This document shows positions 9,271 to 18,545 of a stretch of 64,000 bases of DNA, piece after piece (position 1 is the stretch's first letter; every line of letters starts with the position of its first letter). Source of the DNA: Rhodobacteraceae bacterium Alg238-R152. GTDB taxonomy: Bacteria; Pseudomonadota; Alphaproteobacteria; Rhodobacterales; Rhodobacteraceae. The notes under the pieces were generated by a model. It was not told the DNA's origin, did no database searches, and saw only the letters and a list, made by a program, of their open reading frames with translations. Location: contig UNRJ01000009.1 of the NCBI GenBank assembly GCA_900537125.1, positions 1 to 64,000 on the forward strand, written 5' to 3'. Made by a program: the position numbers and the translations under genes.

Positions 9271-10433
9271 TTCCCGGCTCCTTCTGCTGCTGCATTTGCC
9301 AAGGTTTGGCGGGCAATCACCACGCGCTGCACGTCGCTCGCCCCCTCATAAATCCGCAAGGCCCGGATCTCGCGATAGAGCCGCTCCACAACCTCGCCGG
9401 ATTTTACTCCATCGCCGCCAAACAGTTGCACCGCTTTGTCAATCACCTGCTGTGCGTGGTCGGTGGCAAACAACTTGGCCATCGCGGCCTCGCGTGTCAC
9501 TCGTGCTGCACCGGAATCCTTGGTCCAAGCCGCGCGATAAACCAACAAGGCCGCCGCATCCACATCCAGCGCCATATCCGCAATATGACCCTGTACCATT
9601 TGTAATTCAAACAGCGGCGCGCCCATCACTTCTCGGGCTTGTACCCGCGTGACCGATTCATCCAGGGCCCGCCGCGCAAAGCCCAAAGCCGCCGCAGCAA
9701 CCGTGGAGCGGAACACATCCAGCACCGACATGGCAACGGCAAACCCCCTGCCCGCCGCACCAATCAACGCATCTGCCGGAACACGACAGTCTTGAAAACG
9801 TAGAGTCGCCAAAGGATGTGGTGCAATGGTTTCCAAGCGTTCCACCACGGACAATCCAGTTGTATTCGCGGGCACCACAAATGCACTGAGCCCTTTGGCG
9901 CCTGGCGCCTCGCCGGTGCGCGCAAACACGGTATAAACGTCCGCAATCCCACCATTGGAGATCCAGGTTTTCTCACCATTCAGTACAAAATCATCGCCGT
10001 CTCGCACTGCGGTCATCGTGGAATTCGCCACATCAGACCCAGACTGCGGTTCTGTCAACGCAAATCCTGCAATCGCTTTGCCTGAACGGGTCAATGGCAA
10101 CCAAGCTGCCTTCTGCTTGTCCGATCCAAACAGCGAAAGTGCACCCGTGCCCAACCCCTGCATCGCAAAGGCAAAATCCGCCAGTCCATCATGACGCGCC
10201 AAAATTTCGCGGCTCAGGCACAGCGTGCGCACATCCAACTGACCATCCTCTGCGGCTGTAGCTTGCAAAAACCCAGCGTCCCCCAAGCGCGCCACCAGAT
10301 CCCGACAGCTCTCATCCACATCTATATGGTTCACTGAGGCCAATGCCTTTTCAGCCCAAGCCTCCAGCCCCGCCGCCCGCGCCCGATGTCCTTCCTCAAA
10401 GAAAGGCCAATTCAAAAAACTCTGATCTGCCAT
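9267..10433 (-). CDS. Acyl-CoA dehydrogenase of the anthranilate run
   Basis: 388-residue FAD acyl-CoA dehydrogenase. Visible: [46 protein letters not shown] and the C-terminal [35 protein letters not shown], where the glutamate of YEGASD is at the usual catalytic-base position. The start at 10433 is chosen for its GGGGAGG about eight bases upstream. It probably oxidises a ring-derived CoA ester after reduction of aminobenzoyl-CoA. It is separated from the crotonase by a 100-base palindromic gap but overlaps the ligase. Confidence 0.9.
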   Translation of the reverse strand: MADQSFLNWPFFEEGHRARAAGLEAWAEKALASVNHIDVDESCRDLVARLGDAGFLQATAAEDGQLDVRTLCLSREILARHDGLADFAFAMQGLGTGALSLFGSDKQKAAWLPLTRSGKAIAGFALTEPQSGSDVANSTMTAVRDGDDFVLNGEKTWISNGGIADVYTVFARTGEAPGAKGLSAFVVPANTTGLSVVERLETIAPHPLATLRFQDCRVPADALIGAAGRGFAVAMSVLDVFRSTVAAAALGFARRALDESVTRVQAREVMGAPLFELQMVQGHIADMALDVDAAALLVYRAAWTKDSGAARVTREAAMAKLFATDHAQQVIDKAVQLFGGDGVKSGEVVERLYREIRALRIYEGASDVQRVVIARQTLANAAAEGAGK

Positions 10434-10459
10434 GTAAAAGCCTCCCCTGCTTTCACTGT

Positions 10460-10521
10460 CCCCCAATATCTCGGGGGGGTGGGGGCTGGCCCCCGCTTAA
10501 CCCTGCGTGTGGGGGTCCCCC
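10460..10521. repeat. Cluster of GC-rich palindromes between crotonase and acyl-CoA dehydrogenase genes
   Basis: Three nested or adjacent palindromic elements lie in one 62-base stretch: CCCCC-AATATCTC-GGGGG (10460-10477), GGGGGCTGGCCCCC (10481-10494) and GGGGGTCCCCC (10511-10521). They form the only long gap inside an otherwise overlapping operon. The pattern resembles an extragenic repetitive palindrome and may act as an RNA-processing or pausing site. There is no T tract, so a strong terminator is not supported. Confidence 0.6.
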
Positions 10522-10533
10522 CAACTCCTGTTG

Positions 10534-11334
10534 TCAGTCGCCTTCAAACACCGGGCGCTCTTTGGCAACAAACGCATGATAGGCCCGGTGAAAATCCTGC
10601 CCCTGCATGCAAATCGCCTGCGCCTGCGCCTCAGCTTCAATTGCCTGCTCAATTGACATTGCCCACTCTTGGGCCAACATGGTTTTGGTCATCATATTGG
10701 CAAAACCCGGGCCATCCGCGATCCGCCGTGCCAAAGCCTGCGCCTCATCCATCAACCCACCCCTTTCAACCACGCGGTTGAAATAGCCCCAGCTTTGGCC
10801 TTCTTCCGCTGTCATGGCCCGGCCCAAGTAGAGCAGCTCTGCGGCCCTGCCCTGCCCTATGATGCGCGGTAGAATTGCACAGGCCCCCATATCACAGCCC
10901 GCCAGTCCAACGCGGTTGAACAGGAACGCAGTCTTGGCCTCCGGCGTGGCAATGCGCAAATCAGACGCCATCGAAATGATCGCCCCAGCCCCGGCACAAA
11001 TGCCATCCACCGCCGCGATGATCGGCTTGCCGCAGGTCACCATGGCTTTGACCAGATCTCCGGTCATGCGGGTGAAGGCCAGAAGCTCTTTCATGCTCAT
11101 CTTGGTCAGCAGGCCAATGATGTCATGCACATCACCGCCGGAGCTGAAATTGCCGCCATTGGGGGCAAACACCACCGCCTTCACCTCATCATCATAGCTG
11201 AGATCGCGAAACCAGTCGCGCAGCTCAGCGTAACTATCAAAGGTCAGCGGATTTTTCCGCTCCGGCCGGTTGAGCTGCACCGTCGCGATGCCGTTCTCAA
11301 CACTGCACAAAAAATGCTCTACATCCGTGCGCAT
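10534..11334 (-). CDS. Crotonase family protein (enoyl-CoA hydratase/hydrolase-like)
   Basis: 266-residue crotonase-fold protein with the oxyanion-hole pattern [11 protein letters not shown] and the second glycine stretch [16 protein letters not shown]. By eye the two glutamates of classical enoyl-CoA hydratase are missing: the CEL position reads AII and the PEI position reads NRV. A simple hydratase role is therefore doubtful; a hydrolase or isomerase acting on the ring-derived CoA ester is possible. It lies three bases after the MarR gene and before the palindrome-rich gap. The family is certain, the reaction is not. Confidence 0.85.
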   Translation of the reverse strand: MRTDVEHFLCSVENGIATVQLNRPERKNPLTFDSYAELRDWFRDLSYDDEVKAVVFAPNGGNFSSGGDVHDIIGLLTKMSMKELLAFTRMTGDLVKAMVTCGKPIIAAVDGICAGAGAIISMASDLRIATPEAKTAFLFNRVGLAGCDMGACAILPRIIGQGRAAELLYLGRAMTAEEGQSWGYFNRVVERGGLMDEAQALARRIADGPGFANMMTKTMLAQEWAMSIEQAIEAEAQAQAICMQGQDFHRAYHAFVAKERPVFEGD

Positions 11335-11337
11335 CGC

Positions 11338-11787
11338 TCAGATCTCCCTGTCTTCCAATGTCTCAATCAGGCGCTCCAAACGGGTGGCCATACCCTCCAC
11401 GTCCTCAGTCCCCAACCCACCAAGCATCTCATCCACCCAGCTCTCATGGGTGGCGGCGTGCTCTGCAAATGCGGCAATGCCTTTGTTGGTCAGCTTCACC
11501 AATGCGGCACGCCGATCACCCGGGACCGCCACCCGCTGCGCCAAGCCTTCCTCTGAGAGCTTGTCGACGATGCCGGTGACATTGCCATTGGAAACGCGCA
11601 ACAACTCACTGATCTGGCTCATCTTTTGACCTTCAGGAAAGCGCGCCAACACGCTCATCACATCAAAGCGTGGCAAGGTACTGTCAAATTCGCGGCGCAG
11701 GCGGCGGCGGATTTCATCCTCGATCATGCCCGAGGCTTTCAACAGCTTCAGCCAAAGCCGCAGCCGCTCTTTGCTTATCTCGCTCAT
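11338..11787 (-). CDS. MarR family transcriptional regulator
   Basis: 149-residue winged-helix regulator with LRREFDSTLPRFDVMSVLARFPEG, the recognition helix SELLRVSNGNVTGIVDKLSEEGL and a basic wing (VAVPGDRRAALVKLTNKG). It is third in the anthranilate operon and overlaps the SDR stop by four bases. MarR proteins embedded in aromatic-acid operons usually repress them and respond to the aryl-CoA ester. A candidate operator lies upstream of the first gene at 14912-14923. Effector and target are inferred. Confidence 0.9.
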   Translation of the reverse strand: MSEISKERLRLWLKLLKASGMIEDEIRRRLRREFDSTLPRFDVMSVLARFPEGQKMSQISELLRVSNGNVTGIVDKLSEEGLAQRVAVPGDRRAALVKLTNKGIAAFAEHAATHESWVDEMLGGLGTEDVEGMATRLERLIETLEDREI

Positions 11788-12542
11788 ATCTCACCTCCCG
11801 ACAAAGTCATGGCCTGACCGTTCACTGATCGCGCAGCCTCTTCACACAGCCACAACGCGGCGCCTGCCACCTCATCCACTTCTATAAACCGCCCCTGCGG
11901 ATTGCCGCGTGTGAGGTTGGCGCGGGCCTTCGCCTCGTCCATGCCGGTTTTCTCAACGATATTGGCAATCGAACGGTCCAGCATCGGTGTGTCGACAAAG
12001 CCGGGACAAATGGCGTTGGCGGTGATGCCGTTGTTGCCCATTTCGATGGCCACCGAACGGGTCAGCCCCACAACCCCATGCTTGGCGGCACAGTAGCCAC
12101 TGACATAGGGATATCCCTTAAGGCCTGCAGTCGAGGCCACGGCGATCAGCCTTCCCCAGCCGGATGTTTGCATGTCCGGCAACGCCGCCTGCCAAACATT
12201 CACCACGCCAGCCAAATTCACATTCAACATCGCCTGCAAATGCGCCGACGTCATCTTGGTGAAAGGCACGCTTTCCGCTGCGCCCGCATTGGCCACAACC
12301 ACCTCAATGGGGCCATCCAAGGCCCGCGCCTCGGAAAAGGCCACGCGCACCGCCTCAGCATCGGTCACATCACAACACTTCCAACCGATGAACTTGTGCT
12401 TGCCCGCCACCACGCGCAACGGTGCCTCGCGTCTGCCCACCACGGTGACCTTTGCACCGGCGTGCGCCATGGCCTCGGCAATCGCAGCCCCAACGCCGGT
12501 GCCGCCGCCGGTCACAACCGCATGTTTGCCTGCAATGCTCAT
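11784..12542 (-). CDS. Short-chain dehydrogenase (probable 3-hydroxyacyl-CoA dehydrogenase of the anthranilate pathway)
   Basis: 252-residue classical SDR with NAD(P) motif [12 protein letters not shown]-equivalent VANAGA, catalytic Ser in VASTAGLKG and YxxxK in YCAAKHG. The C-terminus [12 protein letters not shown] is typical. It overlaps both its neighbours by four bases, so it belongs to the same translation unit as the monooxygenase/reductase. Oxidation of a hydroxyl intermediate after hydration of the reduced ring is the likely step; the substrate is inferred from context. Confidence 0.85.
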   Translation of the reverse strand: MSIAGKHAVVTGGGTGVGAAIAEAMAHAGAKVTVVGRREAPLRVVAGKHKFIGWKCCDVTDAEAVRVAFSEARALDGPIEVVVANAGAAESVPFTKMTSAHLQAMLNVNLAGVVNVWQAALPDMQTSGWGRLIAVASTAGLKGYPYVSGYCAAKHGVVGLTRSVAIEMGNNGITANAICPGFVDTPMLDRSIANIVEKTGMDEAKARANLTRGNPQGRFIEVDEVAGAALWLCEEAARSVNGQAMTLSGGEI

Positions 12543-14833
12543 ACCCGGATCATCTCCGCTTCACGATCCGCCAACCGCCAAGCTTGATCCCGCCCTGCTT
12601 CATAGGGCTTGGGCCAGACCGCATGACGATCGCCAATCCGTGCTGCCTCATGATGGGTCCAATACGGATCGGCCAGATGGGGACGCCCCACCGCCACCAA
12701 ATCCGCACGGCCTGCAATCAGGATCGAGTTGGCGTGATCTGCCTCATAAATATTGCCCACCGCCATGGTGGGCATACCCGCCTCGTTGCGGATGCGATCA
12801 CTAAACGGCGTCTGGAACATGCGGCCATAGATCGGCTTGGCTTCGGTGCTGGTCTGCCCCGCACTCACGTCGATGATGTCCCCCCCTGCAGCGCGGAAAG
12901 CTTTGGCAATCTCCACTGCCTCCTGCGGGGTCACGCCATCGTCCCCCACCCAATCGTTGGCTGAAATCCGCACAGAAATAGGTTTTTCTGCAGGCCAAAC
13001 CGCGCGCATCGCTTCAAACACCTCCAACGGATAGCGCAGGCGGTTTTCCAGACTGCCACCATAGTCGTCATCCCGCTGATTGCTCAGCGGCGAGATAAAG
13101 CTGGAGATTAGATAGCCGTGCGCCGCGTGCAACTCGATCATGTCAAAGCCCGCGCGCTCTGCCATTTCTGCGGCGGCCACAAACTGCGCTTTGATGGTGC
13201 CCATATCTTCCAGTGTCGCCGCCCGTGGCACAGCGTTGCCGTCGCTCCAAGGGATTGCCGAGGCTGAGACCAACTCCCAGTTGCCGTCTTTCAACGGCGC
13301 ATCCATGACCTCCCAGCCGACTTGCGTGGAGCCTTTGCGCCCCGAGTGGCCAATCTGACAACAAATCTTGGCCTCGGTTTCGGCATGCACAAAATCCGTC
13401 AACCGCCGCCACGCCGCCTCATGCTCTGACGCATAGAGACCCGGACAGCCCGGTGTGATCCGCCCTTCCGCGCTCACACAGGTCATCTCAGTATAGACCA
13501 GCCCGGCTCCGCCTTTGGCGCGTTCGCCGTAGTGGATCAGGTGCCAATCGGTTGGACAGCCTTCCACAGCCTTATACTGCGCCATGGGGGAGACCACGAT
13601 GCGGTTGGCCAGCGCCATATCGCGCATCTTATAGGGCGCAAACATCGGCGCGCGCACTGGTGCATCTGCCGCCCCCCCTGCCTGATCCTGAAACCACTTT
13701 TCTGCGGACTTGAGCCACGTCGCATCCCGCAACCGCAGGTTTTCATGGCTGATCCGCTGGCTGCGGGTCAGCAGCGAGTAGTTGAACTGCACCGGGTCCA
13801 GATCAAGGTAGCGCTCCACCTCCTCAAACCACTCCAGCGAGTTGCGTGCGGCCGACTGCAGCCGCAACACATCCAGCCGCCGCTCTTCCTGATAGCGCTC
13901 AAAAGCGCCTTCCATCGTCGGCTCAGAGTGTAGGAACTCCGCCAAAGCAATCGCGCTGTCAAACGCCAGCCGCGAGCCAGACCCAATCGAGAAATGTGCG
14001 GTCGCAGAGGCATCGCCAAGCAGCACCACATTTTCGTGGTGCCATTTTTCGCAAAGCACCCGCGGGAAGTTCATGAACACCGCCGAGCCACGCAGATGCG
14101 CCGCGTTACTCATCAGGTCGTGCCCGCCAAGGTGGTCGGCAAACACCGCGCGGCAGGTTTCAACAATCTCTTCCTTGGACATGCCTTCAAAACCGAAGTT
14201 GTCCCAGGTCTCCTGCCCGCACTCCACGATGAAGGTCGCGGTCTCATCATCAAACTGATAGACATGCGCCCAGATCCAACCGTGCTGCGTCTTCTCAAAG
14301 ATGAAGGTGAAAGCATCGTCAAACTTCTGATGTGTACCCAGCCAGACAAATTTGCAGGCGCGCACATCAATTTCTGGCTTGAAGTGCTCCGCGTAAGTCT
14401 CTCTGACAACACTATTTAGGCCATCACAGCCCACCACCAGATCATACGCGGCGCGGATCGCCTCAACGTCGTCAAACTCGGTCTCAAACTTCAGTTCGAC
14501 CCCCAGCTCACGGGCGCGGTCTTGCAACAGTAGCAGCATTTGCATGCGGCCAATCCCGGCAAAGCCATGGCCGCCGGATACGGTGCGCACGCCGTCATGC
14601 ACCACAGCAATATCATCCCAATAGGCAAAGTGATCACGGATCATCTGCGCCGACTTTGGATCATTGACCTGCAGGTTCTCCAGCGCGTCATCTGACAGCA
14701 CCACGCCCCAGCCAAAGGTGTCAGTGGCGCGGTTGCGCTCGATCAGGGTGACTTCATGCGACGGGTCGCGCAGCTTCATCGAAATGGCAAAGTACAGCCC
14801 AGCAGGGCCTCCCCCCAAACACGCAACACGCAT
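12539..14833 (-). CDS. Bifunctional 2-aminobenzoyl-CoA monooxygenase/reductase-type enzyme
   Basis: 764 residues with two flavin domains. The N-terminal half is a flavoprotein hydroxylase: [10 protein letters not shown] at the start, the GD-type FAD motif [16 protein letters not shown] near residue 275. The C-terminal half (from about residue 395, [19 protein letters not shown]) is an old-yellow-enzyme-type reductase with [20 protein letters not shown] and YGGSLENR. This fusion is the known architecture of 2-aminobenzoyl-CoA monooxygenase/reductase and of salicylyl-CoA 5-hydroxylase. With kynureninase and the aryl-CoA ligase in the same run, 2-aminobenzoyl-CoA is the favoured substrate: hydroxylation at C5, then ring reduction. 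It is the first gene of the operon. Confidence 0.9.
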   Translation of the reverse strand: MRVACLGGGPAGLYFAISMKLRDPSHEVTLIERNRATDTFGWGVVLSDDALENLQVNDPKSAQMIRDHFAYWDDIAVVHDGVRTVSGGHGFAGIGRMQMLLLLQDRARELGVELKFETEFDDVEAIRAAYDLVVGCDGLNSVVRETYAEHFKPEIDVRACKFVWLGTHQKFDDAFTFIFEKTQHGWIWAHVYQFDDETATFIVECGQETWDNFGFEGMSKEEIVETCRAVFADHLGGHDLMSNAAHLRGSAVFMNFPRVLCEKWHHENVVLLGDASATAHFSIGSGSRLAFDSAIALAEFLHSEPTMEGAFERYQEERRLDVLRLQSAARNSLEWFEEVERYLDLDPVQFNYSLLTRSQRISHENLRLRDATWLKSAEKWFQDQAGGAADAPVRAPMFAPYKMRDMALANRIVVSPMAQYKAVEGCPTDWHLIHYGERAKGGAGLVYTEMTCVSAEGRITPGCPGLYASEHEAAWRRLTDFVHAETEAKICCQIGHSGRKGSTQVGWEVMDAPLKDGNWELVSASAIPWSDGNAVPRAATLEDMGTIKAQFVAAAEMAERAGFDMIELHAAHGYLISSFISPLSNQRDDDYGGSLENRLRYPLEVFEAMRAVWPAEKPISVRISANDWVGDDGVTPQEAVEIAKAFRAAGGDIIDVSAGQTSTEAKPIYGRMFQTPFSDRIRNEAGMPTMAVGNIYEADHANSILIAGRADLVAVGRPHLADPYWTHHEAARIGDRHAVWPKPYEAGRDQAWRLADREAEMIRV

Positions 14834-14911
14834 ATCTTCCCTCCCTGATGAAGATCGCGGAGCCGCAAGCGCCCCGTCGCTGTTTTTACGCTAGGCTGAG
14901 TCGCAATTTAC

Positions 14912-14923
14912 TTCAAGCTTGAA
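14912..14923. promoter_or_regulatory. Palindromic candidate operator TTCAAGCTTGAA
   Basis: Perfect 12-base palindrome about 80 bases upstream of the first anthranilate gene, in the 176-base gap shared with the divergent DUF1801 gene. Size and symmetry suit a MarR dimer, and a MarR gene lies in the operon. Binding is inferred. Confidence 0.5.
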
Positions 14924-15009
14924 ATTTCCAACCTGTGACTTTCTCCCTTCCTCTTGCTCAGGACCACAATGTCTTGTTTGAATGACGCAACTTCCTCAAA
15001 AGGACCATC

Positions 15010-15396
15010 ATGACCTTAGAGCAATATTTCGCCACCCAGCCACAAGAGGCGCGCGCGCACTTGGAATCCCTGCGTGACATCATCCGCGCCGCGGCGGCGG
15101 CCACCGGCACCGCGCCTTTGCAGGAAAACCTCAAATGGGGGCAACCAAGCTTTGCCCCACCCAAACACATGGGCACCCCAATCCGATTGAACTGGTCACA
15201 GAAAGCACCCAAACGAGTGGATCTGCTGGTGCATTGCCAGACGTCACTCGTCGAGGCCTGGCGGCACAAGTTTGGCGATCTGTTTAACTATGACGGGACG
15301 CGGGCAGTTCATATCTCACTTGATGAGCACCTGCCCGAAGAGGCACTGCACATCATGGCAGTGATGGCGCTAACCTATCACAAAACCAAAGGCTGA
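15010..15396 (+). CDS. DUF1801 domain protein
   Basis: 128-residue protein of the DUF1801 (YdhG-like) family: YFATQPQEARAHLESLRDII at the start, ENLKWGQPSFAPPKHMGTPIRLNW in the middle, a LLVHCQTSL strand and a conserved helical end. The biochemical role of the family is not settled. Start ATG 15010 has AAAAGGA upstream. It is convergent with xdhC, ending one base from it, and divergent from the anthranilate operon. Confidence 0.8.
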   Translation: MTLEQYFATQPQEARAHLESLRDIIRAAAAATGTAPLQENLKWGQPSFAPPKHMGTPIRLNWSQKAPKRVDLLVHCQTSLVEAWRHKFGDLFNYDGTRAVHISLDEHLPEEALHIMAVMALTYHKTKG

Positions 15397-15397
15397 A

Positions 15398-16225
15398 TTA
15401 GCTCAGGGCGCCTTCCAACTGTGTGACCGGTTCCGCAGTCAGCGCTGTCAAAACATCCGCCACAACCATGGCTGCAATCACCTCTGGGCGTTTGTCTTTG
15501 CTGCCACCAGCGCCAATTGGGCAATGCAGCGCCTCAGACGTCAGCCCGTCACATTCGCTTTGCGCAAAACGCTCAAATTTCACCCGTTTGGTAGCGGAGC
15601 CGATCATCCCCACCCAGCGTGCGTCTTTGCGCGCCAGTGCTTCTGACGTCAGCAGGAAATCCAACGCATGATCATGGGTCAGCACAATGAAAGCGCTACC
15701 CATGGGAGCGGATCGTACATCTGCCTCGGGAAAGGGGGTCAAGTGCTGCTCCACAGCGGCCGTGGACATGCTCAACTCCTCGGCACGGCTGTCCACAAGC
15801 AGACATCGCACCGGCAAGTGTTGGAACAAATCACTAAGGGCACGGCCAACGTGACCTGCGCCAAAGATGTAGACATGCGGCAATGCAACTTCTTCAGCCT
15901 GTGCTGCCGCAATGGCTTGGGCGCGGGTCGTCGCATCCATGTCGGTCAATGTGATCTCGACACGCCCACCGCAACACTGGCCTATCTCTGGGCCAAGCGG
16001 GACATCCATGAATCCCGAAGTTTGGCTAAGTTTCAGCAACTTACGCGCCTCATCTAAAGCCATATACTCCAACTGCCCGCCGCCAATGGTGCCAACCATC
16101 GCCAAGGGAGAGACAACCATCACAGCACCTTCTTCACGCGGAGAGCTGCCGCGCACGCGGGTGATTTCCACCCGCATGACCCGCTCTTCGCGCTCCAGAA
16201 AGCCTATGAGGTCGGCTGCTTTCAT
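15398..16225 (-). CDS. xdhC: Xanthine dehydrogenase accessory protein XdhC
   Basis: 275-residue XdhC-type factor, which prepares and inserts the sulfurated molybdenum cofactor into xanthine dehydrogenase. Marks: RGSSPREEGAVMVV near the start, GTIGGGQLEYMALDEAR, and the Rossmann-like C-terminal half with VYIFGAGHVGRALSDL and WVGMIGSATKR. The start at 16225 overlaps the xdhB stop (ATGA), which decides it over the longer frame. It is the third gene of xdhABC. Confidence 0.93.
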   Translation of the reverse strand: MKAADLIGFLEREERVMRVEITRVRGSSPREEGAVMVVSPLAMVGTIGGGQLEYMALDEARKLLKLSQTSGFMDVPLGPEIGQCCGGRVEITLTDMDATTRAQAIAAAQAEEVALPHVYIFGAGHVGRALSDLFQHLPVRCLLVDSRAEELSMSTAAVEQHLTPFPEADVRSAPMGSAFIVLTHDHALDFLLTSEALARKDARWVGMIGSATKRVKFERFAQSECDGLTSEALHCPIGAGGSKDKRPEVIAAMVVADVLTALTAEPVTQLEGALS

Positions 16226-18534
16226 CCTCGCAGGCGCTCCACCGCCATCAGCACACATTCCGGTGTTGCTGGCGCGTCCAGACGGGGGCATTCCGTGTAA
16301 TCCGCCACCGAGGCCACCGCCATGCCAAGCGCCTCAAACACGCAAATTGGCAACATAAAGGGTGGTTCCCCAACGGCTTTGGAGCGCTTGATGGTCAGCT
16401 CACGGTTCTCCGACCAGTCGGCCAGATTGACGTTAAATTCACGCGGGACATCCCCCGCCAGCGGAATTTTATAGGTGCTTGGCGCATGGGTGCGCAACTG
16501 GCCTTTGTCGTCCCACTTCAGCTCTTCAGTGGTCAGCCAGCCCATGCCCTGAACAAACGCACCTTCAACCTGCCCTTTGTCCAAAACCGGGTTCAGCGAC
16601 TTGCCCACATCATGCAGCACGTCTGCACGATCCACAGTGTATTCCCCAGTCAGCGTGTCCACGGATACTTCGGCAACAGCGGCCCCATAGGCGTAATAGT
16701 AGAACGGACGGCCCTGGCCTTTTTCGCGATCCCAGTGGATTTTTGGTGTCTTGTAAAACCCAGCCGCCCACAATTGCACGCGCGACATATAGGCTTGCTT
16801 GATGAACTCTCCAAAGGTGAAGGTCTTATCGCCCACATGCACCTGATTGGGGGCAAACTCGACCAAAAGCGCCTCCACACCAAAGTGGTCACACGCCCAT
16901 CGCACCAGCCGCTCTTTGATTTGCTCACAGGCATTCAGCGCCGCCATACCGTTCAGGTCGGTGCCGGAACTTGCCGCTGTCGCGGAGGTGTTTGGCACTT
17001 TCTCCGTGGTGGTTTTGGTGATTTTGATCGTGTCAAAATCCACTTGAAACGCCTCGGCCACAACCTGGGCAATTTTGGTGTTCAGCCCCTGCCCCATCTC
17101 GGTGCCGCCATGGTTCAACATGATGGAGCCGTCATTGTAGATGTGCACCAGCGCACCGGCCTGATTGTACCAGGTGGCGGTGAAGCTGATGCCAAATTTC
17201 ACTGGCGTGAGCGACAGGCCTTTGCGGATGATGCCGCCTTTGGCGTTGTGCTCCAGCACAGCTTTGCGACGCGCCTGATAATCCGAGGTTTGCTCCAGTT
17301 CTTCCACCAGCCGTGGCATGACATTGTCTTCGACTCTCTGGTGATAGGGCGTGAGATTGCGATCGGTGTCACCGTAGAAGTTCGCCTTGCGCACCTCCAG
17401 CGGGTCTTTGCCCAGCTTATAGGCAATCTCCTCCATCATGCGTTCCGCCGCGACCACGCCTTGTGGTCCACCAAAGCCCCGGAAGGCGGTGTTGGAAACC
17501 GTGTTGGTCTTCATTGGCCGGCTTTGAAGTTTTACGTGCGGGTAGAAGTAAGCGTTGTCCGCATGGAACAGCGCACGATCCGTCACCGGACCGGACAGAT
17601 CCGAGGTCCAGCCACAGCGCGCGGCAAAAGTGTTGTCCACCGCCTGGATTTGGCCCTCGTCATCAAACGCCACGTCATAGTCGACCACAAAGTCATGCCG
17701 CTTACCGGTGGTTTCCATGTCCTGATCGCGATCCGGACGGATTTTCACCGCGCGTTGCCATTTCTTTGCAGCCATCGCAGCCACCGCGCAGAACTGGTTC
17801 ATCTGGCTTTCTTTGCCGCCAAAACCACCACCCATGCGGCGCACATTCACCACAACAGCATTGGACGGCACACCTAACACATGGGCCACCATATGCTGTG
17901 CCTCACTTGGGTGTTGCGTGGAGGAATGCACAATCACATCGTCATCTTCGCCCGGCATGGCAAAGGCGATATGGCCTTCCAGATACATGTGATCCTGACC
18001 ACCAATGCGCATCTGGCCTTGAATGCGGTGCGCGGCCGCGGCCTGCCCTTCAGCCACATCGCCACGCTTCAATGTCATGGGCGGGGTGACATGCGGATAG
18101 CCTTTGGCCACAGCCTCATCGGCCTCAATCACATGATCAAGCGGGGTGTAGTCAATCTTGGCCAATTCCACCGCCCGGCGGGCGATGTCGCGGCTCTCAG
18201 CGACCACCGCAAACAACACCTGCCCCCAGAATTCCACTTTCTCGGTGGCAAACAGCGGCTCGTCATGACGGCCCGTGGGGCTCACGTCGTTCACACCGGG
18301 CACATCCTCAGCGGTCAGAACCCCAACCACACCCGGCGCAGCGCGCACGGCGGAGAGGTCCACGGAATTGATTGTCGCATGGGCCACTTTGGCGGTGCCA
18401 AAATAAGCATGCAGCGTGCCAATGGGTTCGGCGATGTCGTCACAGTAGTCCGCACCACCAGAGACATGTTTGATCGCACTGTCATGGATCAGATCAGTGT
18501 GGGCGGAACCGCGAATGGAGACGGTCTGTTTCAT
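16222..18534 (-). CDS. xdhB: Xanthine dehydrogenase, molybdenum-binding subunit
   Basis: 770-residue large subunit carrying the molybdopterin site. Visible family marks: HVSGGADYCDDI at the start, the GGGFGGKESQMNQF loop, TAFRGFGGPQG with the substrate-contact arginine, and the C-terminal KAVGEPPFMLP with the catalytic glutamate. It oxidises hypoxanthine/xanthine in purine breakdown together with XdhA. The gene is 11 bases after xdhA and overlaps xdhC. Length is normal and no breaks are seen. Confidence 0.95.
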   Translation of the reverse strand: MKQTVSIRGSAHTDLIHDSAIKHVSGGADYCDDIAEPIGTLHAYFGTAKVAHATINSVDLSAVRAAPGVVGVLTAEDVPGVNDVSPTGRHDEPLFATEKVEFWGQVLFAVVAESRDIARRAVELAKIDYTPLDHVIEADEAVAKGYPHVTPPMTLKRGDVAEGQAAAAHRIQGQMRIGGQDHMYLEGHIAFAMPGEDDDVIVHSSTQHPSEAQHMVAHVLGVPSNAVVVNVRRMGGGFGGKESQMNQFCAVAAMAAKKWQRAVKIRPDRDQDMETTGKRHDFVVDYDVAFDDEGQIQAVDNTFAARCGWTSDLSGPVTDRALFHADNAYFYPHVKLQSRPMKTNTVSNTAFRGFGGPQGVVAAERMMEEIAYKLGKDPLEVRKANFYGDTDRNLTPYHQRVEDNVMPRLVEELEQTSDYQARRKAVLEHNAKGGIIRKGLSLTPVKFGISFTATWYNQAGALVHIYNDGSIMLNHGGTEMGQGLNTKIAQVVAEAFQVDFDTIKITKTTTEKVPNTSATAASSGTDLNGMAALNACEQIKERLVRWACDHFGVEALLVEFAPNQVHVGDKTFTFGEFIKQAYMSRVQLWAAGFYKTPKIHWDREKGQGRPFYYYAYGAAVAEVSVDTLTGEYTVDRADVLHDVGKSLNPVLDKGQVEGAFVQGMGWLTTEELKWDDKGQLRTHAPSTYKIPLAGDVPREFNVNLADWSENRELTIKRSKAVGEPPFMLPICVFEALGMAVASVADYTECPRLDAPATPECVLMAVERLRG

Positions 18535-18545
18535 AGGTATTCTCC

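Noticed and set aside
12801-12998. Many out-of-frame or antisense frames of 60-300 codons inside real genes
   Set aside because: They arise from high GC and codon bias, share their coordinates with well-supported genes, and show low-complexity Arg/Pro/His-rich translations.
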